Positions 44,264 to 55,662 of a stretch of 64,000 nt of DNA are shown piece after piece. The first letter of the stretch is position 1. The number at the start of each line of letters is the position of its first letter. The stretch is taken from NCBI GenBank assembly GCA_002270565.1, contig NQMI01000114.1, forward strand, positions 62,001 through 126,000. Direction: 5' to 3'. A program made the translations under genes and the position numbers. The notes beneath the pieces were generated by a model. That model worked only from the letters and a program-made list of their open reading frames with translations. It was not told where the DNA came from and made no database searches. Source of the DNA: Stenocarpella maydis (taxonomy: Eukaryota; Ascomycota; Sordariomycetes; Diaporthales; Diaporthaceae).

Positions 44264-44872
44264 CTAACCGAATGTATGTTGCACCTGTCGAATAATGGAA
44301 GGCAAGATGGTCGAAATTTGATCCAAACTCTCCTCAATGGCCAGTACTTGGGCTTGGGTATCTCTCAACCGGGCTCCGCCACTGTGTAATTCAGTTTCGA
44401 GTGAGGCCAGCACCCTTGCAGCCTCATCGCGCTCCCTCCGCAAGGCCATCACTCGGTCCTGTACTGCCGCGAACCGGCCCAGCAGATTACGTATGGCGCC
44501 TTGGAGCGTCTCCATGGCCTCGGCCATACCAAGGACCCAATTCAGTATTCCCACAAGCAGCTTTTCCCTGCCCATGGCGTGCTGCTCCCAGTCAACGACT
44601 TCTCCTTGCCCCTGATCCTCGAGCTGATGGCCGAGGTGCAATATGGCGTCTTCAGCGCCTAGTGGCCGAGATGACTGAGAGCCGGGTTCTGTATGAGTGT
44701 TTTTGGCTATTCCATAACCATTAGGACACAGTCGTCTGGCCGTGGTTTGAGGAGTTCCGTTTTTGGAGAGACATGGGGTTTCGTTCGCGGCTTGAAAATT
44801 AGGCGGAAGAAAATATTCGTCGTCGTATGGACAGTTTTCACCATTGGAAGGAGAGATATATCCTGCACCCAT
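44264..44872 (-). CDS. Orphan small protein with C-terminal coiled coil
   Basis: An intact single frame of 202 aa starts at MGAGYISPSNG; an in-frame ATG 54 bases upstream (44926) could add 18 residues. The first 75 residues are polar, with Asn, Thr, Pro and four Cys and no signal peptide. Residues about 80-200 form helices with heptad spacing (RVMALRRERDEAARVLASLE, then IEESLDQISTIL). I do not recognise the family. The coiled coil and the nearby NLR-like relic suggest, only weakly, an accessory-region protein. It could be a lineage-specific gene or a fragment of a larger one; no frame disruption is seen. Confidence 0.5.
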   Translation of the reverse strand: MGAGYISPSNGENCPYDDEYFLPPNFQAANETPCLSKNGTPQTTARRLCPNGYGIAKNTHTEPGSQSSRPLGAEDAILHLGHQLEDQGQGEVVDWEQHAMGREKLLVGILNWVLGMAEAMETLQGAIRNLLGRFAAVQDRVMALRRERDEAARVLASLETELHSGGARLRDTQAQVLAIEESLDQISTILPSIIRQVQHTFG

Positions 44873-44926
44873 TGTCGTTTTATTGAATCTAAGGCAGTGG
44901 GGATAAAGCGTCGAGTATAAAATCAT

Positions 44927-46006
44927 TTATGCACTGGATGGAAAGAAGTCCTCGACTAGGGAGTTGATAAAATTTGAGAAACGGAGAATGATACTTGGGC
45001 AGGACGAGGGAGTACATGTTTAAATAACCGGTACAGTCTTCTAGTGTGCGAACATGTCTTGAGCCTACGCCTCTCGCCGAGTGGTAATAGATTGAGCCTG
45101 CTGCTTGGCCCAAGTCACTAGTGATCTTTAGCCTGTACTAGGTGATATACACAGCCGAAGTTGCCACTCTGAATATGAGCTCGAAAGCTTCCGACTTAGA
45201 TTGGAGCTGGGCTAGAATACTAATTCAAGCGCACGTGGCTAATTATAAAAACTAACACTCGGATTCAAAACTTAAGTAGCTCAAATCCCTAAGTTATTAT
45301 GCGAGATGGTAGTGCAAGCCGCATGCACATTATCAGGGCCTATCGTGCCACCTAGTGCTAGAGCTTGGAAGTAGGCTTACCAGTAGGCTAGTGAAACGGC
45401 CTAAGTTTGAGTGTTTGGGCTAATCAGGCTACTAGCCGGGCCCCATTAGGGAACTTGTCACAATATAAAGCATGTAGGGAGTGCCACAGGTGTGGCGTCA
45501 CACTTTTGTGTGACAGAACTCCAGCCCCTCCGGCTACTATATAGTAGCTCTTAAGCAACAAGGGCCCTTAGAGGAAGACCTAGCTCCTTAGGTTCAATTG
45601 ACTATTCTGGCCCTTAGGGGCGCACTGGCCCTATCACTCCACCTTTGCACTATCGCTCCTGACACACATGTTGATACATATGATGCATGATGGAGACAAG
45701 AGAGATGAAGCTCATTCGGTGACAGTATCTGACCATTGTCTCGGGGAATTCTAGAAACCGCCTCCCCCCCCCCCCCGCACGTGCGACACGTGAGATAAGT
45801 TTACTCGACTGTGTCAAATTGAGAAACAGCTCTGTTTACCTCCTGCCACCGGCTTGTTCCTTTCCTGAAGCCAGGTACTTACAAACACGCAAGCACAACA
45901 CTAACATAGCCGAGAAGAGTTACCCAAAATGCTTAAGATATTATTGTTAACTGAAGATTTCCAATAAGAAATCTTAGAAGTTCAACCCATCCCGATTAGG
46001 TGAACC
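44927..46006. other. Intergenic, increasingly AT-rich
   Basis: No frame of note. A C-run followed by gcacgtgcgacacgtgag is at 45766-45793. The right end leads into a TA-flanked inverted-repeat element. Confidence 0.5.
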
Positions 46007-46008
46007 TA

Positions 46009-46863
46009 ACATCGTGGCCCCGGATTCCGGCCCCCCCCTGATTCCCGGCCACCCTGCACACAGTGTATTCACACCAAAACACACCCACTTTTTAATAGCT
46101 CATATTAAATCCAAATTAAATCCGACGACCCTAAACCTAGGCTCGAAATATAATATTTTAAATTATTCTTTCTATAATAGTATTAAGATAGTATTTTATA
46201 TATTATAAATATTTTAAATATAAAGTTTATAAAATATTAAGATTTATATATATAATACTAAGATTTCTTGACAGATATTATTTCTTTTAATACTACTAAA
46301 TTGATTAAAAACTTAATTCTATTAAGATATAATATATAATATAAATATAGAATATTATTAATTTAAAACTTATTTATAAATAATAAATTTCCTTAAGGTT
46401 ATATAAATACTTTTACATTTTCCTTATAAAATGTTTATATAAAAAAACTTAAATCTTAAAATATATTATTAAATAAATTCTTTCTAGAGATAATTCTTTA
46501 ATACATTTATAATAAGAATATTAAAATAAATATTATTAAAGAAACTAAAATTCTATTTAAATCTTTAGAAAAGATATTCTTAAATAAGTAACTTCTATTA
46601 AATTTTAGTATTCCTATAGAGAATATTAACAATCCTTAACATTTTATAAAAGCTATATTTAAATATTCTTTCAAAATTATTATACTTAGAAATATTATGA
46701 AATAAATTTTTTTCTTATATTATAAGTAAAGTATTATATGTATATAAATGGTTAGGGTTTTTAAGTATTTTATTTAGATTCATTATAGCTTGTTGAAATG
46801 TTTGAGTTTGTGTGGGAAAGGCGGCCGGAATGGGGGCCCGGCCGGAATCCTGGCCGACGATGT
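46009..46863. mobile_element. TA-flanked inverted-repeat element (855 bp), RIP-mutated core
   Basis: The left end, acatcgtggccccggattcc, and the inverted right end, acatcgtcggccaggattcc, match over about 50 bp including the attccggcc words. Each end is bounded by TA (46007-46008 and 46864-46865), the target duplication of Tc1/mariner-type elements. Weaker similarity of the ends continues inward (cacac, cactcaaa-like words). The interior is extremely AT-rich with no transposase left, so it is either a MITE or a deletion derivative heavily hit by RIP. GC-rich termini with an AT core suggest the ends lack RIP targets. Confidence 0.72.
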
Positions 46864-47265
46864 TATTTCTTGTGTAACAGGACCTGAAGTGGCCCAGATC
46901 CACTCCCACAAACATGTGCCACATGCTGTTATATTTTTAGTCCACCATAAGCAATGCTTCTAAAAAAAACACCCTAATAACGCCGGGAGTATATTAACGT
47001 TATACCTTATAACTAGCAGCTATAGGCTGTATACTAACTGCTACTAGCCTATTACTCGGCTATAGGTAGCCGAGGGAAGTCTGAGGAATTGCCGTCTATT
47101 TGTCTATATATAGAGGGCTACTTGCCTACCTAAATAGACGTCTGAATATACTCAATCTTCATCCCTTCAGATTCTTACAATGCTGCCTGTGAGCTGAATA
47201 TCTCAAGGCATTTCCCGCTTTGAAACCAGGCGATCGGTGGAATCCTTGAGCAAGCAAGTCGCATG
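46864..47265. other. Spacer between element and NLR-like relic
   Basis: Short, mixed composition, no gene. It may hold the remains of the promoter and first codons of the following pseudogene, since coding-like sequence with a stop continues a little upstream of 47266. Confidence 0.4.
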
Positions 47266-49300
47266 AGAGTGACACAAGCGTTGGTGGTTCATCTGTGGCC
47301 GAGCGCTTCAAGCGTAGATTAGATGCAACCAATGCAGTAGCATACCAATATGTTCAGATGCTCAATGTCATGGTTGGACAAGCATCTGAATATGTGGGCC
47401 TGGCCTATGGAGTCACAAAGATCCTACTTGTCACCCAAGTCAACAAGCAGGAGGCTAAGGAGAAAGTCAAAGGATATCTGGAGCGGCTGCAGTACCAGCT
47501 TGTCTAGCACCTGATAGATTATATGCCATCATCCGGGCTTGTGGCTCTCATTGCGTAATCCTATTGTCTCTTGAATACCTTTATTGCAAAAGGGATCAAG
47601 CACTATACCCAGAACGGGCGTTATTCTAACTTGCATTCGAGAGTATCAAAACTCCGCTAAGTGCGCACACATCATATCACCATATTTCCAATTCTCCTTA
47701 AATCCAGCTAATTCTATACACTATACCTCTATAATACCTTTAAACTAAATAAGCCCTATATTAAAATAAAAAGCTTTCTTTTTTCTTTATCTTAATATAC
47801 GGCTTATCTAATTTAAAAATATTATAAAGATATAATATATAAAATTAGCTAAATTTAAATGAAATAAATAATACTTTGAAATACAAGTTAAAAGTTTTAG
47901 TGAATATATAATTTAAAAGGAAGAAAAAATATATTGAGAATTTATTAATAAACTTACTTTAAATAGCCAAAATTACCTCCTCCTTAAAAATTTCTAATTC
48001 TTCTTAAATCTAATTAATTCTATATATTATACCTTTATAATATTTTTAAATTAAATTAGCCTTATATTAAGATGAAGAAAAAATAAAGCTTTTATTTTAA
48101 TATAGGGCTTATTTAGTTTAAAGGTATTTTAAAGGTATAGTATATAGAATTAGCTGGATTTAAGGAGAATTAGAAATATAGTATTATGATGTGCGTGCAC
48201 TTAGCATGGTCTTAATACTCTCGAATGCAAGTTAGAGTAGTGAGTAATCATCAATCATTAACAACATGGGCAAAAGTTTTGTCCGGCTAAACACGGGCTA
48301 GTGAGGTATCTGAGGGCTCTCACTATGCCTTGATTCCATTGAATTGAAGCTCCCGAGAATCGGAGGCGTGGCTCAATATGTTGGACTTATCGAGGGGCAC
48401 ACCATGATGATGGTCAGCCAGCAGACGCTTGCTCTGCTGCAGAAAGACATGGAGAAGCATCAAGCAATCAACGAGCTAATGGAAAGTATACGACTTAGTT
48501 TGCACCAGATAACCCTGAAGCTCTCAAAGGCAGGGGGCGTTCGGCAGACAGCCGACGCCCTGGCACAGCTTGCCCAAGAAAAGCTAAGTGAGCCCACAAT
48601 GGCTGCAGTGGACAGCGACATCACAATTGACAATGAGACGTGTAGGCTTTCTCTTTTCTCAGTTTAGGAAATCCGGGATAATCATCCAAATAAAACGGAC
48701 CACGGCCCTTTAGAAGAAGGGTTCGAGGACTTCGAATCCTTGCAGCAGACATTGTTTCCGGAACTCCGGGAACCCGGCGAGGCGGCGAGTCGCCAGCAGA
48801 GAGCGAATGAAGAGCTTCCCAACATGCGAGAATGTCGGTCAACAAGAAAACATATTGAATAGTCTGAGATAGCAATGGCTTGGGCCGAATCCCGCAAGAC
48901 TGAAATTCTCTGTATTGACGGGAACAAAGTCTTTTCCCGCAAAGACTTCCATGCGTCCTTCGTGAATTCTTTGATGCTCGTAGGGGAATCGCGCTTTGAT
49001 ACATTCATTAGAATTCAGGATTTCTGCGAGGACGACAGCAGCAACACGGATTCTTACCTGGTCATGATGTAAGACCTGGTCGCTCAGATCCTACGCCAAC
49101 TTGTCTTGACCACCCCACGGCAGAGAGCGGCCATCACAACTTGAAGAGAAAGAACATCCACAGCCAAAGGACTGTGGGACCTCTTTCTTGCTTGTTTCCG
49201 ACAGGGGAGTATCATGCACTTTTATCGTTGTCGCTGGCATTGATCACATTCAAATATTATACGCAACTCCAGGCCTGAAGAAATACGCACAGAGATAGTT
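47266..49300 (+). pseudogene. Decayed DUF7708/NLR-like gene interrupted by a MITE
   Basis: Coding traces are in order. 47280-47505 carries AYQYVQMLNVMVGQASEYVG and KILLVTQVNKQEAKEKVKGY, resembling the helical region that Pfam calls DUF7708 (from memory) at the N-terminus of many fungal NLR-type proteins. HLIDYMPSSGLVALIA and FIAKGIKHY follow after a stop. A 614-bp MITE then cuts the domain. After it, one frame from 48344 to 49072 continues with coiled-coil-like sequence and ILCIDGNKVF, broken by TAG (48665), TAG (48860) and TAA (49070), all possible C-to-T products of CAG or CAA. FIVVAGIDHIQILYATPG ends the relic. No nucleotide-binding P-loop is recognisable in this part. The parent was probably a cytoplasmic immune- or self-recognition-type receptor; that role is inferred from the family only. 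Confidence 0.65.
47624..48237. mobile_element. 614-bp MITE made of two fold-back units, inserted in the NLR-like relic
   Basis: The ends (ctaacttgcattcgagagta at 47626 and its inverse ending at 48235) match over more than 150 bp and are flanked by TA on both sides. Inside, an about 80-bp module (aatccagctaattctata and on) occurs four times: forward at 47691-47774, inverted at 47788-47860, forward at 47995-48072 and inverted at 48086-48175. The element is therefore two adjacent hairpins within one outer pair of inverted repeats. No coding capacity. It lies in what would be a Tyr codon of the host gene. Confidence 0.8.
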
Positions 49301-49455
49301 CATGGATTATGTGCACTGACTAGCGATACCGATGATGCCGTCAAGAGCATGGTTGCAATGGGATTCTTCAATTCTAGAACAATGAGCATTAAAAACATAG
49401 CCTCTCTTGTCAGAGCTCGCCACCCCAAAACCGGCGTCGTGTCTGCTTAGATGGC

Positions 49456-50988
49456 TTGCAATGTGCGTTTCCTGGTCGGCTCATAACACAACACCTTCCG
49501 GAGATCCAAGAGGGGCGGTGTTGCAACGTCCTATTCACGGAGATCCCACTGCCCTATACTCCGAGCACCATGGTGTATACCGAGGACAACGGAACTACGA
49601 GATTATTCGTTGTGTCAGAGATGAGTGGAATGGAGCCGAGGCCCTTCGGTCCATATGCTCCTCTCCGCCTCCGCGTCTGGTCTATTGACCATGATGGAAA
49701 GTACATCTGCAAGCGCTATGCAGATCTTGCAATCAGCTACTACGTTGGTATAAGACATATTTCTAGTCTTTCTTGTATACCCTCAGGGTACCTCTCAAGA
49801 GAGGCGGTGAACAGAAAACAAATAATCGCCAGAGGTCAGAAATACTGGTCTTACATGTATGGAGTACATTATGTTGAGATCGGTTCCCTGCACGTAAGTC
49901 GCACTTTGAATTCGAGAGCAACACCCAGTCTCTTACATTCAATTTTCCCCCTCTTTTAGGGGAAACAACAAGAAGTGACTGACCAAAAACCACAACCCAT
50001 CGATCCAGGTCTTCTGCGAGGATCCCAGCCTCTTAAGAATCCCCAAGAAGCAGTCATCAAGTCTCGTTTTTTTGGTGCTGGCCCCCACTGAAATCCACGT
50101 CTAGCCATGCCGTGCGTGACTCAGTTTGGTGTATGTTGCGAATTTCATTGTTGGTAAATGTTTCACCCGCTGACCTTTTACGTAGCACGCGTGAACCTCG
50201 AAGAAGTGGCACCCCTATGGTTCCTTCTTGACGCTTTGGAAAAGCTCTATTTCGGAGAAGCGGAAGGAACTTCTGGCACAGTCAATCGAAGCCTTCCATG
50301 CAAAGACCCAGCTCAAGCAGACCGCGACAGCTACTTCCACCATCGACCCTTGTCCTAGAATCACGGGTTGTCTCTTTCTCCTCTTTCACGGTGGCTCAGG
50401 CACGGGAAAAGTCTCGCTGCACATTGCTTAGCCGACCACGCCCGACTTCCATTGTTCGTTAAAAGTGGCTCGACAACTGACCAGGGTATTTCGGTCGATC
50501 GTCTGAGCACTTTGCTCAAGCTTGCGAAGCGCTGCGGCTGCTTGGTCCTACTGGACCATATAGACTTAATTGCGGGGAATCGATCCTGATGTCCAAATTA
50601 GACTTTGATAATAATGTTATTACAACCGGTAAACGGGCTCCGGCCAAGCCTTTTCCGCAAAATATAGAATGCCATCACTCGATGATTGTGATTAAGAGGT
50701 TATTGACCTAATTGGCAATTACGAAGGTAAGTAGCCTGGCTCCTATGGCGCAAGTGTTCAGGGCCAGTTCGCTTAACGAGTTTTTATGGCTGTTTATAGG
50801 TATCCTGATTGCAACCACAAACCGAGTTCACCTTGGTGACCGAGGCCTTGCCTCCAGCATAACTGTCGGTTGGCATTTCATGCTCTACAAAGCAGACCGA
50901 CGCCAGATATGGGCCAATAGCATCGCCGGTGCTGGTAGCCAGAAACGTCCCACTGAAGCTGATTTCAAAGGAATTGGGGGTCATATTT
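49456..50988 (+). pseudogene. Decayed AAA ATPase with DUF7025-type N-terminal domain
   Basis: 49530-49890 encodes MVYTEDNGTTRLFVVSEMSG, LRLRVWSIDHDGKY, ISSLSCIPSGYLS and ARGQKYWSYMYGVHYVEIG, the pattern of the domain Pfam calls DUF7025 (from memory) that precedes an AAA module in many fungal proteins. A good intron follows (49894-49959, GTAAGT to TTTTAG). VNLEEVAPL near 50190 then shifts frame to EKRKELLAQSIEAFHAK. A Walker A with GGSGTGK (50390-50410) has Val instead of the expected Thr after Lys. After another shift, ADHARLPLFV and a Walker B CLVLLDHID (50540-50564) appear, in which the catalytic Glu has become His. LIATTNRVHLGDRG and RRQIWANSI complete the module. Shifts, stops and lost key residues make it a pseudogene. 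Confidence 0.75.
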
Positions 50989-51000
50989 AGGATAGAATGC

Positions 51001-52613
51001 AGGGAGCCTATAGGACGAGCAGTATGTTTCAAACTCATATGCAGTACAAGACGTTGGGGGGGGTATAACTACAGCTAGCCTTATCCCCAAATCAAAAGTG
51101 CGTCCCTTTATCTCCCAGAGAAAGCAAGAGGCAACCAGAGATCTAGGATATAATGCAAATCAAGTTTAATTTAAGTTTTCGGATACAAACGCCGAAAAAA
51201 CGCTTGAGCGGAGACATTAACACAGACACAAGGGCTCTAATGCAAAATTTCCCGAGCTGCCGAGACTCGCAGCATGTACATAATAGCAAGTGCTATCCGC
51301 CGTGGAGATGTTGCAGGGAGCGTAGCCAGACGGGTTGACCAACCCCCCCCCCNNNNNNNNNNNNNNCCCCCCAAACTAAGACCTCGTCTCCCAGGAAGAG
51401 AGGTGGTGAACTCGACGCAGAGGACAGGAAGGACGTCAAGCGCATGCGCCTAGTTAGTCCATGGCATTTACGAGGCTGACTCTGTACAACTACAACCGAC
51501 AATCACGTGTTGAGGCGCGGCTGCGAGAGTGAGTGACCGCGTGGAGAGCTGCGGGCAGCGGCGGGCCTCGGGCATGAACCATCATCAATGAGCTCTCGGG
51601 GTGAGTACATATATGCAAGTTCGAATGTATGTAAATATGTGTATGTCCTACATCATCGATGGACGGTATATCAAAGGTCTGAAGAACCAGGAAAATGCCA
51701 AGCAGGCATGTGGTCAATGATGCCGAACCGCACAGCCACTATCATCAAGTACGCCTATATATATATGAAATCACGTTCAATCGCAGAGCTGGGGTGAGAC
51801 CCAAGTCAGTCAAGCATTCCACAAGCCGCCGGGCACTTAACCCCCCTACCCAGCAGCGGCGGTGGTGCTGAAGAAAGAGGCAGCAAGGAAGGTCTGGGAG
51901 AAAACGGGAACAAAGACCAGAACATTCTAGTAGCCGTCCGTTCCCCCAGTGGAGATGATCGACATTGAGCCGTCTCTGCGCTCACCCTAAGTGTGCTTGT
52001 CTTAGTCCCGACGGGACACAATCTGCGCCCCGGGCCTATGAGAAGGCCGCATTGGCATCCGTCGCGCAGGCGCGTCAATCTCGGTGAAACAAGCCCGGCG
52101 CTTTCCCCGGAGTGGCATCCTCCTGTCGCACTTGTTACACGTGTAGTTTGTGGGCTAAAGAAGCCGGGATGATCAGAATGCAATATGGACCGCACTGCTA
52201 GGCTCCGCTTCTCAATAACGAACAAGAGCAGCTGTAGTTGGTCCCCATGGCTCATCAGAGTAATTTCACAGTTTTCACTATGGTCGCTCAGTATGACCAA
52301 AACTGTAGAACACGAGAATTGCGAGTTGAGAAGCAAGAACGCTTCGGTCAATATAATCATTCGTCAAGTATGTGGTCTGGTATTTTTTCCCACTCCGGTG
52401 ATGCTGAATGCCAAACATGCCCAAGGTATCATCAAAAAGAGCCGAACCAAAGAGTACAAAAATTGCCAAATATCCCCTTGAGAAATTCTGGCACAATCAA
52501 GAATTGAATTTAGTCCACACCGTGACGCCCTTGACAAATGTCAAGATCACAACCATCCCCCTCCCCCCCTTTTTGAACCGAAGATTCCTATCCTCTCAGC
52601 AGCAACCCGGACC
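51001..52613. other. Intergenic with an assembly gap
   Basis: No gene is supported. Minus-strand frames of 184 and 72 codons at 51806-52496 show no motif. The N gap falls at 51353-51366. The part next to 52613 should hold the 3' region of the AA11 gene. Confidence 0.55.
51353..51366. other. Assembly gap (14 N) inside a C-run
   Basis: The Ns are flanked by about ten C on the left and six C on the right, so the gap is a homopolymer sequencing failure. Its true length is unknown. Confidence 0.95.
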
Positions 52614-53886
52614 TTAAGCCGCGAATCGCCGTTGGTGGAACCGACCGGCCCTCTTGACACCGACCATCTTCAGGTTGGCATCGACGCCGGACTCGCACTT
52701 GGTTCCTGCGGCGAGGGTCATGACGGCGCTCCATGTGCCGGAGGCACAGCGCTGGAACGAGGAACCGCCCACGCAGTTCCACTCGCCCTCGTTCGTGCAC
52801 GCAGAGCCTGCGGTAGTTGCTGAAGAGTTGCCACTAGCAGGGGCGGGGGCAGGGGCGGCAGGGGCGGCAGGGCCGGCAGGGGCGGCAGGAGCAGGCTCTG
52901 CGGCCTCTGGGGTTGGTGTCGGGGTGGCGGCGGTGACGGTTGAGAGGGTCGTGGCAGCTGGGGTGGCAGCGGGGACCTCGAGGGAGGCTGACACGGGTGC
53001 GAAGATACCACCAGAACTGTTTAGAGAATTGTCAGTATGTGAGATGAACGAAGGAGCCAACTGAGAAGAGGTGGTTGGCCTCAAGAGGGGCAACATACGC
53101 TGGGGTGCTTGCTGCGGCTCCTGCGGCGGCGCTGGAGCTGGGTGCAGGGGCAGCAGCACCAGAGCCGGACGAGCCAGAGCCGGAGGAGGAGCCCGAGGGG
53201 CCGCAGTTTCCGGTGGGTGCCTCCGGGTTGTCACTGTTGTCAACAACAGCCTGGCCGGGGTTGGGGTATTTGACATCGCCGCCCTCGGCTACGCTGCAGC
53301 CGTTGCCGATGTTGGCGACGAAGATATCGGGAGCCGAGGAGAAGGAAACGGCGCGCTTGTCGGTGGCCTCCCTCTTGGCGCTGCCGCCGGTGAGGGTGAC
53401 TGCGGCGCAGTTCATGTAGAACTCACGGTTGCCGATGCGGTTGTTCCACGACCAGGCCAGAACAGCATCTCCCGCGGGGACGTCCGAGGGGACGGTGAAG
53501 TCAAAGTTGCCCTCGCCGTTGACGGGGCAGTTCCCGATGATGCTCTGGATGACCTTGAATGTCTTTGCGCCGTCGGTGGACAGAGAGATCTGGCACGAAC
53601 CACCGCCGTGGGCAGCTCCGCCAACAACGGTGATGTTGCCCTGGCCGCCGATCGCGAAGGAGGCGGTTGGCTTACCAGCAGGGGTGCCGAGGTCGCTCTG
53701 GTAGCCCTTGCAAGGGTAGTCGGAGCCATCGGCGGCGAGGGGCGCGGTGTACGAGTAGTCGATGGTGCCCGAGTTGGCGAAGGGGTTGTACTTGCTGTTC
53801 AGCGGAGGAGGGTAGGACAGCATCATGTGGGCCGAGGCAGTACCCGCGAGGGCAGCCATGAGAGTGGTAGATGTTGTAGCACGCAT
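52614..53886 (-). CDS. AA11 lytic polysaccharide monooxygenase with C-terminal chitin-binding-like module
   Basis: Two exons, 53099-53886 and 52614-53016, with an 82-bp intron (GTATGT, tactgac, aacag), give 396 aa. A signal peptide of 19 residues ends TASA, leaving His20 as the mature N-terminal residue needed for the copper histidine brace. The second brace ligand is His93 in GGAAHGGGSCQ, and the axial Tyr157 lies in NREFYMNC. This layout fits AA11, copper enzymes that oxidatively cleave chitin. A Ser/Gly/Ala/Pro linker of about 110 residues (230-340) follows. The end module, CTNEGEWNCVGGSSFQRCAS with WSAVMTLAAGTKCESG, has four Cys and resembles small chitin-binding modules reported on other AA11 proteins. 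It should be secreted and act on chitin. The gene is intact. Confidence 0.9.
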
Positions 53887-55578
53887 CTTGTGTGTGTGTG
53901 TTGGTGATGAGATATATGTCGTGGGAAGTCAAAGTTTCATGTATCCGAGTCTCGACTGTTCTCGAATCTCAAAGAGCAGGCCTCGAAAATATCTCCAGAT
54001 ATATCGAGTCAAATACCAGCCTGTGGCAGTTGGATGACAAAGAATGTGGTGGAGGCGGGACCAAGTCAGAACTTGTCGTGAGTTGATAAAAGATGGGACT
54101 GTTCAGTCTGAGTGAACAAAGCCTCTGCCTGGGTGATGGACGGCCTGGTAGACTTTTCTTCTTCTTCCACGATGGAAAGGAATGTGAAGTCCCTTGTTGG
54201 TGAGACAAAGAGACGTGAGTGATGTAGGTAGGGAGACAGCACCGGGCTAATCTTTTTGGATTTGTTGGTCTTCGCCGTTGGAAGAATGGAAAGAATAAAA
54301 GTTGAGAGTTCAAAGATAAGGAATGCAATGAACCTCGTTGCGCAAGCAAGAGAGAGAGGGGGAGAGAGAGAGAACAGACAAGATGATGTCGAGATGGTGA
54401 GCCAGAGGGAAGAGAGCGAGGTGTAGAGGCCGAGAGAGGGAGAGGCTCCTTTTCTTATGTCTCAGGAGGACATGGAGGCCAGGCTAGCCGAGTAGGGGTT
54501 CGAGGGACATCACGACCCAAGAAGGCGAAAGGTGAGCCCGATCAGGGGTGGTGCAGGCCCGCAGATCCTCTTCTCGAAGTGGGAACGGCAGAGGGCCTGC
54601 AGGGCCAGCAAATGGAGAGGCAGAGGCAGCACAAACCTCCTATTCTCCCTCGCTTCAGGATCTGCCGTGGGCCATGTTGGATGCGGATAACCGCCATGGC
54701 GGCATGTGGACTTTGCTGGCCTTCCACATTGGGCCATCTCTGTGCCACGGGCAACCCTGGAGGGAGGATCCTCGTGTCGGGGGCAAGGGCATTGGTGTTG
54801 CTGATTGGGATTTTTGCCCGACAACCCATGGGCGGCAAACGGGCAGGGAAGCAGCCCAGTCAGCCTCCTCGGCTCAGGGGGTCGGAGTGGCTGACTGGGT
54901 TGGGTATGGGGACCCACGGTGCGCAGGGAACTGGGATGAGGTGACATCGCGGAGGGGCTGCTCTGTTTCCTGGGCCGCGGGTGGTGGTGGTGGTGGTCGC
55001 TGGAGCAGCCGAGTTTCCCCACGTTGATACAACTCAGCTGATGAGTGCGGGCATATGTGATAGTAATCGACATGACGCGCGAGAGGGCAATTTCACATGG
55101 GGGGGGCGAATGGCATGGCGAGATGCGAGGTCAGTGGGCACAGTCTGAAGCGAACGGGTTGTTTTGTGCATGTGAGGAAACATGGATGGCCCCTATGTCA
55201 GTACATAGCATACCACATAGGTAGGGTAGTAGTATACCACAGTAAGTAAGTGATGCACACTGACAGAGAAAAAAGAGAGAGGGGTCAGCCTGAAAGAGGG
55301 GGCCAGACGCAAGGGTTAGGATGCGATCAGGGATGCTGCCACGCTACCAACGCCCGAGGGCGCATCTGGGCCAATCATGTCGCCGTCGTTCCTGGATCAT
55401 GCAGCTTCCAAGACAGAGGGCGGAAACGGTAGCCGCCAATGACAGGCGCTACCGGGGGCCTCCACCTCTTCTCTCTCTTTTTCTGTCGTGTCACCGGGAC
55501 CAGAAAGCTGCACGCCACCGCAGGGTGGATCAAGAAGTGCCAGGGGCTCTAATTAAGCTTAGTCTGGACTAGCACATA
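53887..55578. other. Intergenic: AA11 promoter side, no gene recognised
   Basis: Next to the AA11 start there is a GT run and, at 54348-54385, a purine stretch (agagagaggggg type). The 187-codon minus frame at 54510-55073 contains His runs and Pro-rich low complexity and overlaps plus-strand frames; I do not accept it. Confidence 0.5.
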
Positions 55579-55662
55579 CCCCGTACGGATACACTAGTGT
55601 AGTATACCTTGACTACAAAGTAGTCCGTATACACGCTGACTACGTTGTATTGTACAACGGGG
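55579..55662. repeat. 84-bp fold-back sequence
   Basis: The left half (starting ccccgtacggatacac) pairs imperfectly with the inverted right half (ending gtacaacgggg), and the centre is a clean hairpin, gactacaaagtagtc, at 55611-55625. It may be a tiny MITE or a structured intergenic element. Confidence 0.5.

Noticed and set aside
46014..46208. 64-codon frame at the left end of the 855-bp element
   Set aside because: It spans the inverted repeat and AT core and is not conserved-looking; chance.
54510..55073. 187-codon minus frame
   Set aside because: Low-complexity His and Pro, overlapping frames on the other strand, no recognised domain.
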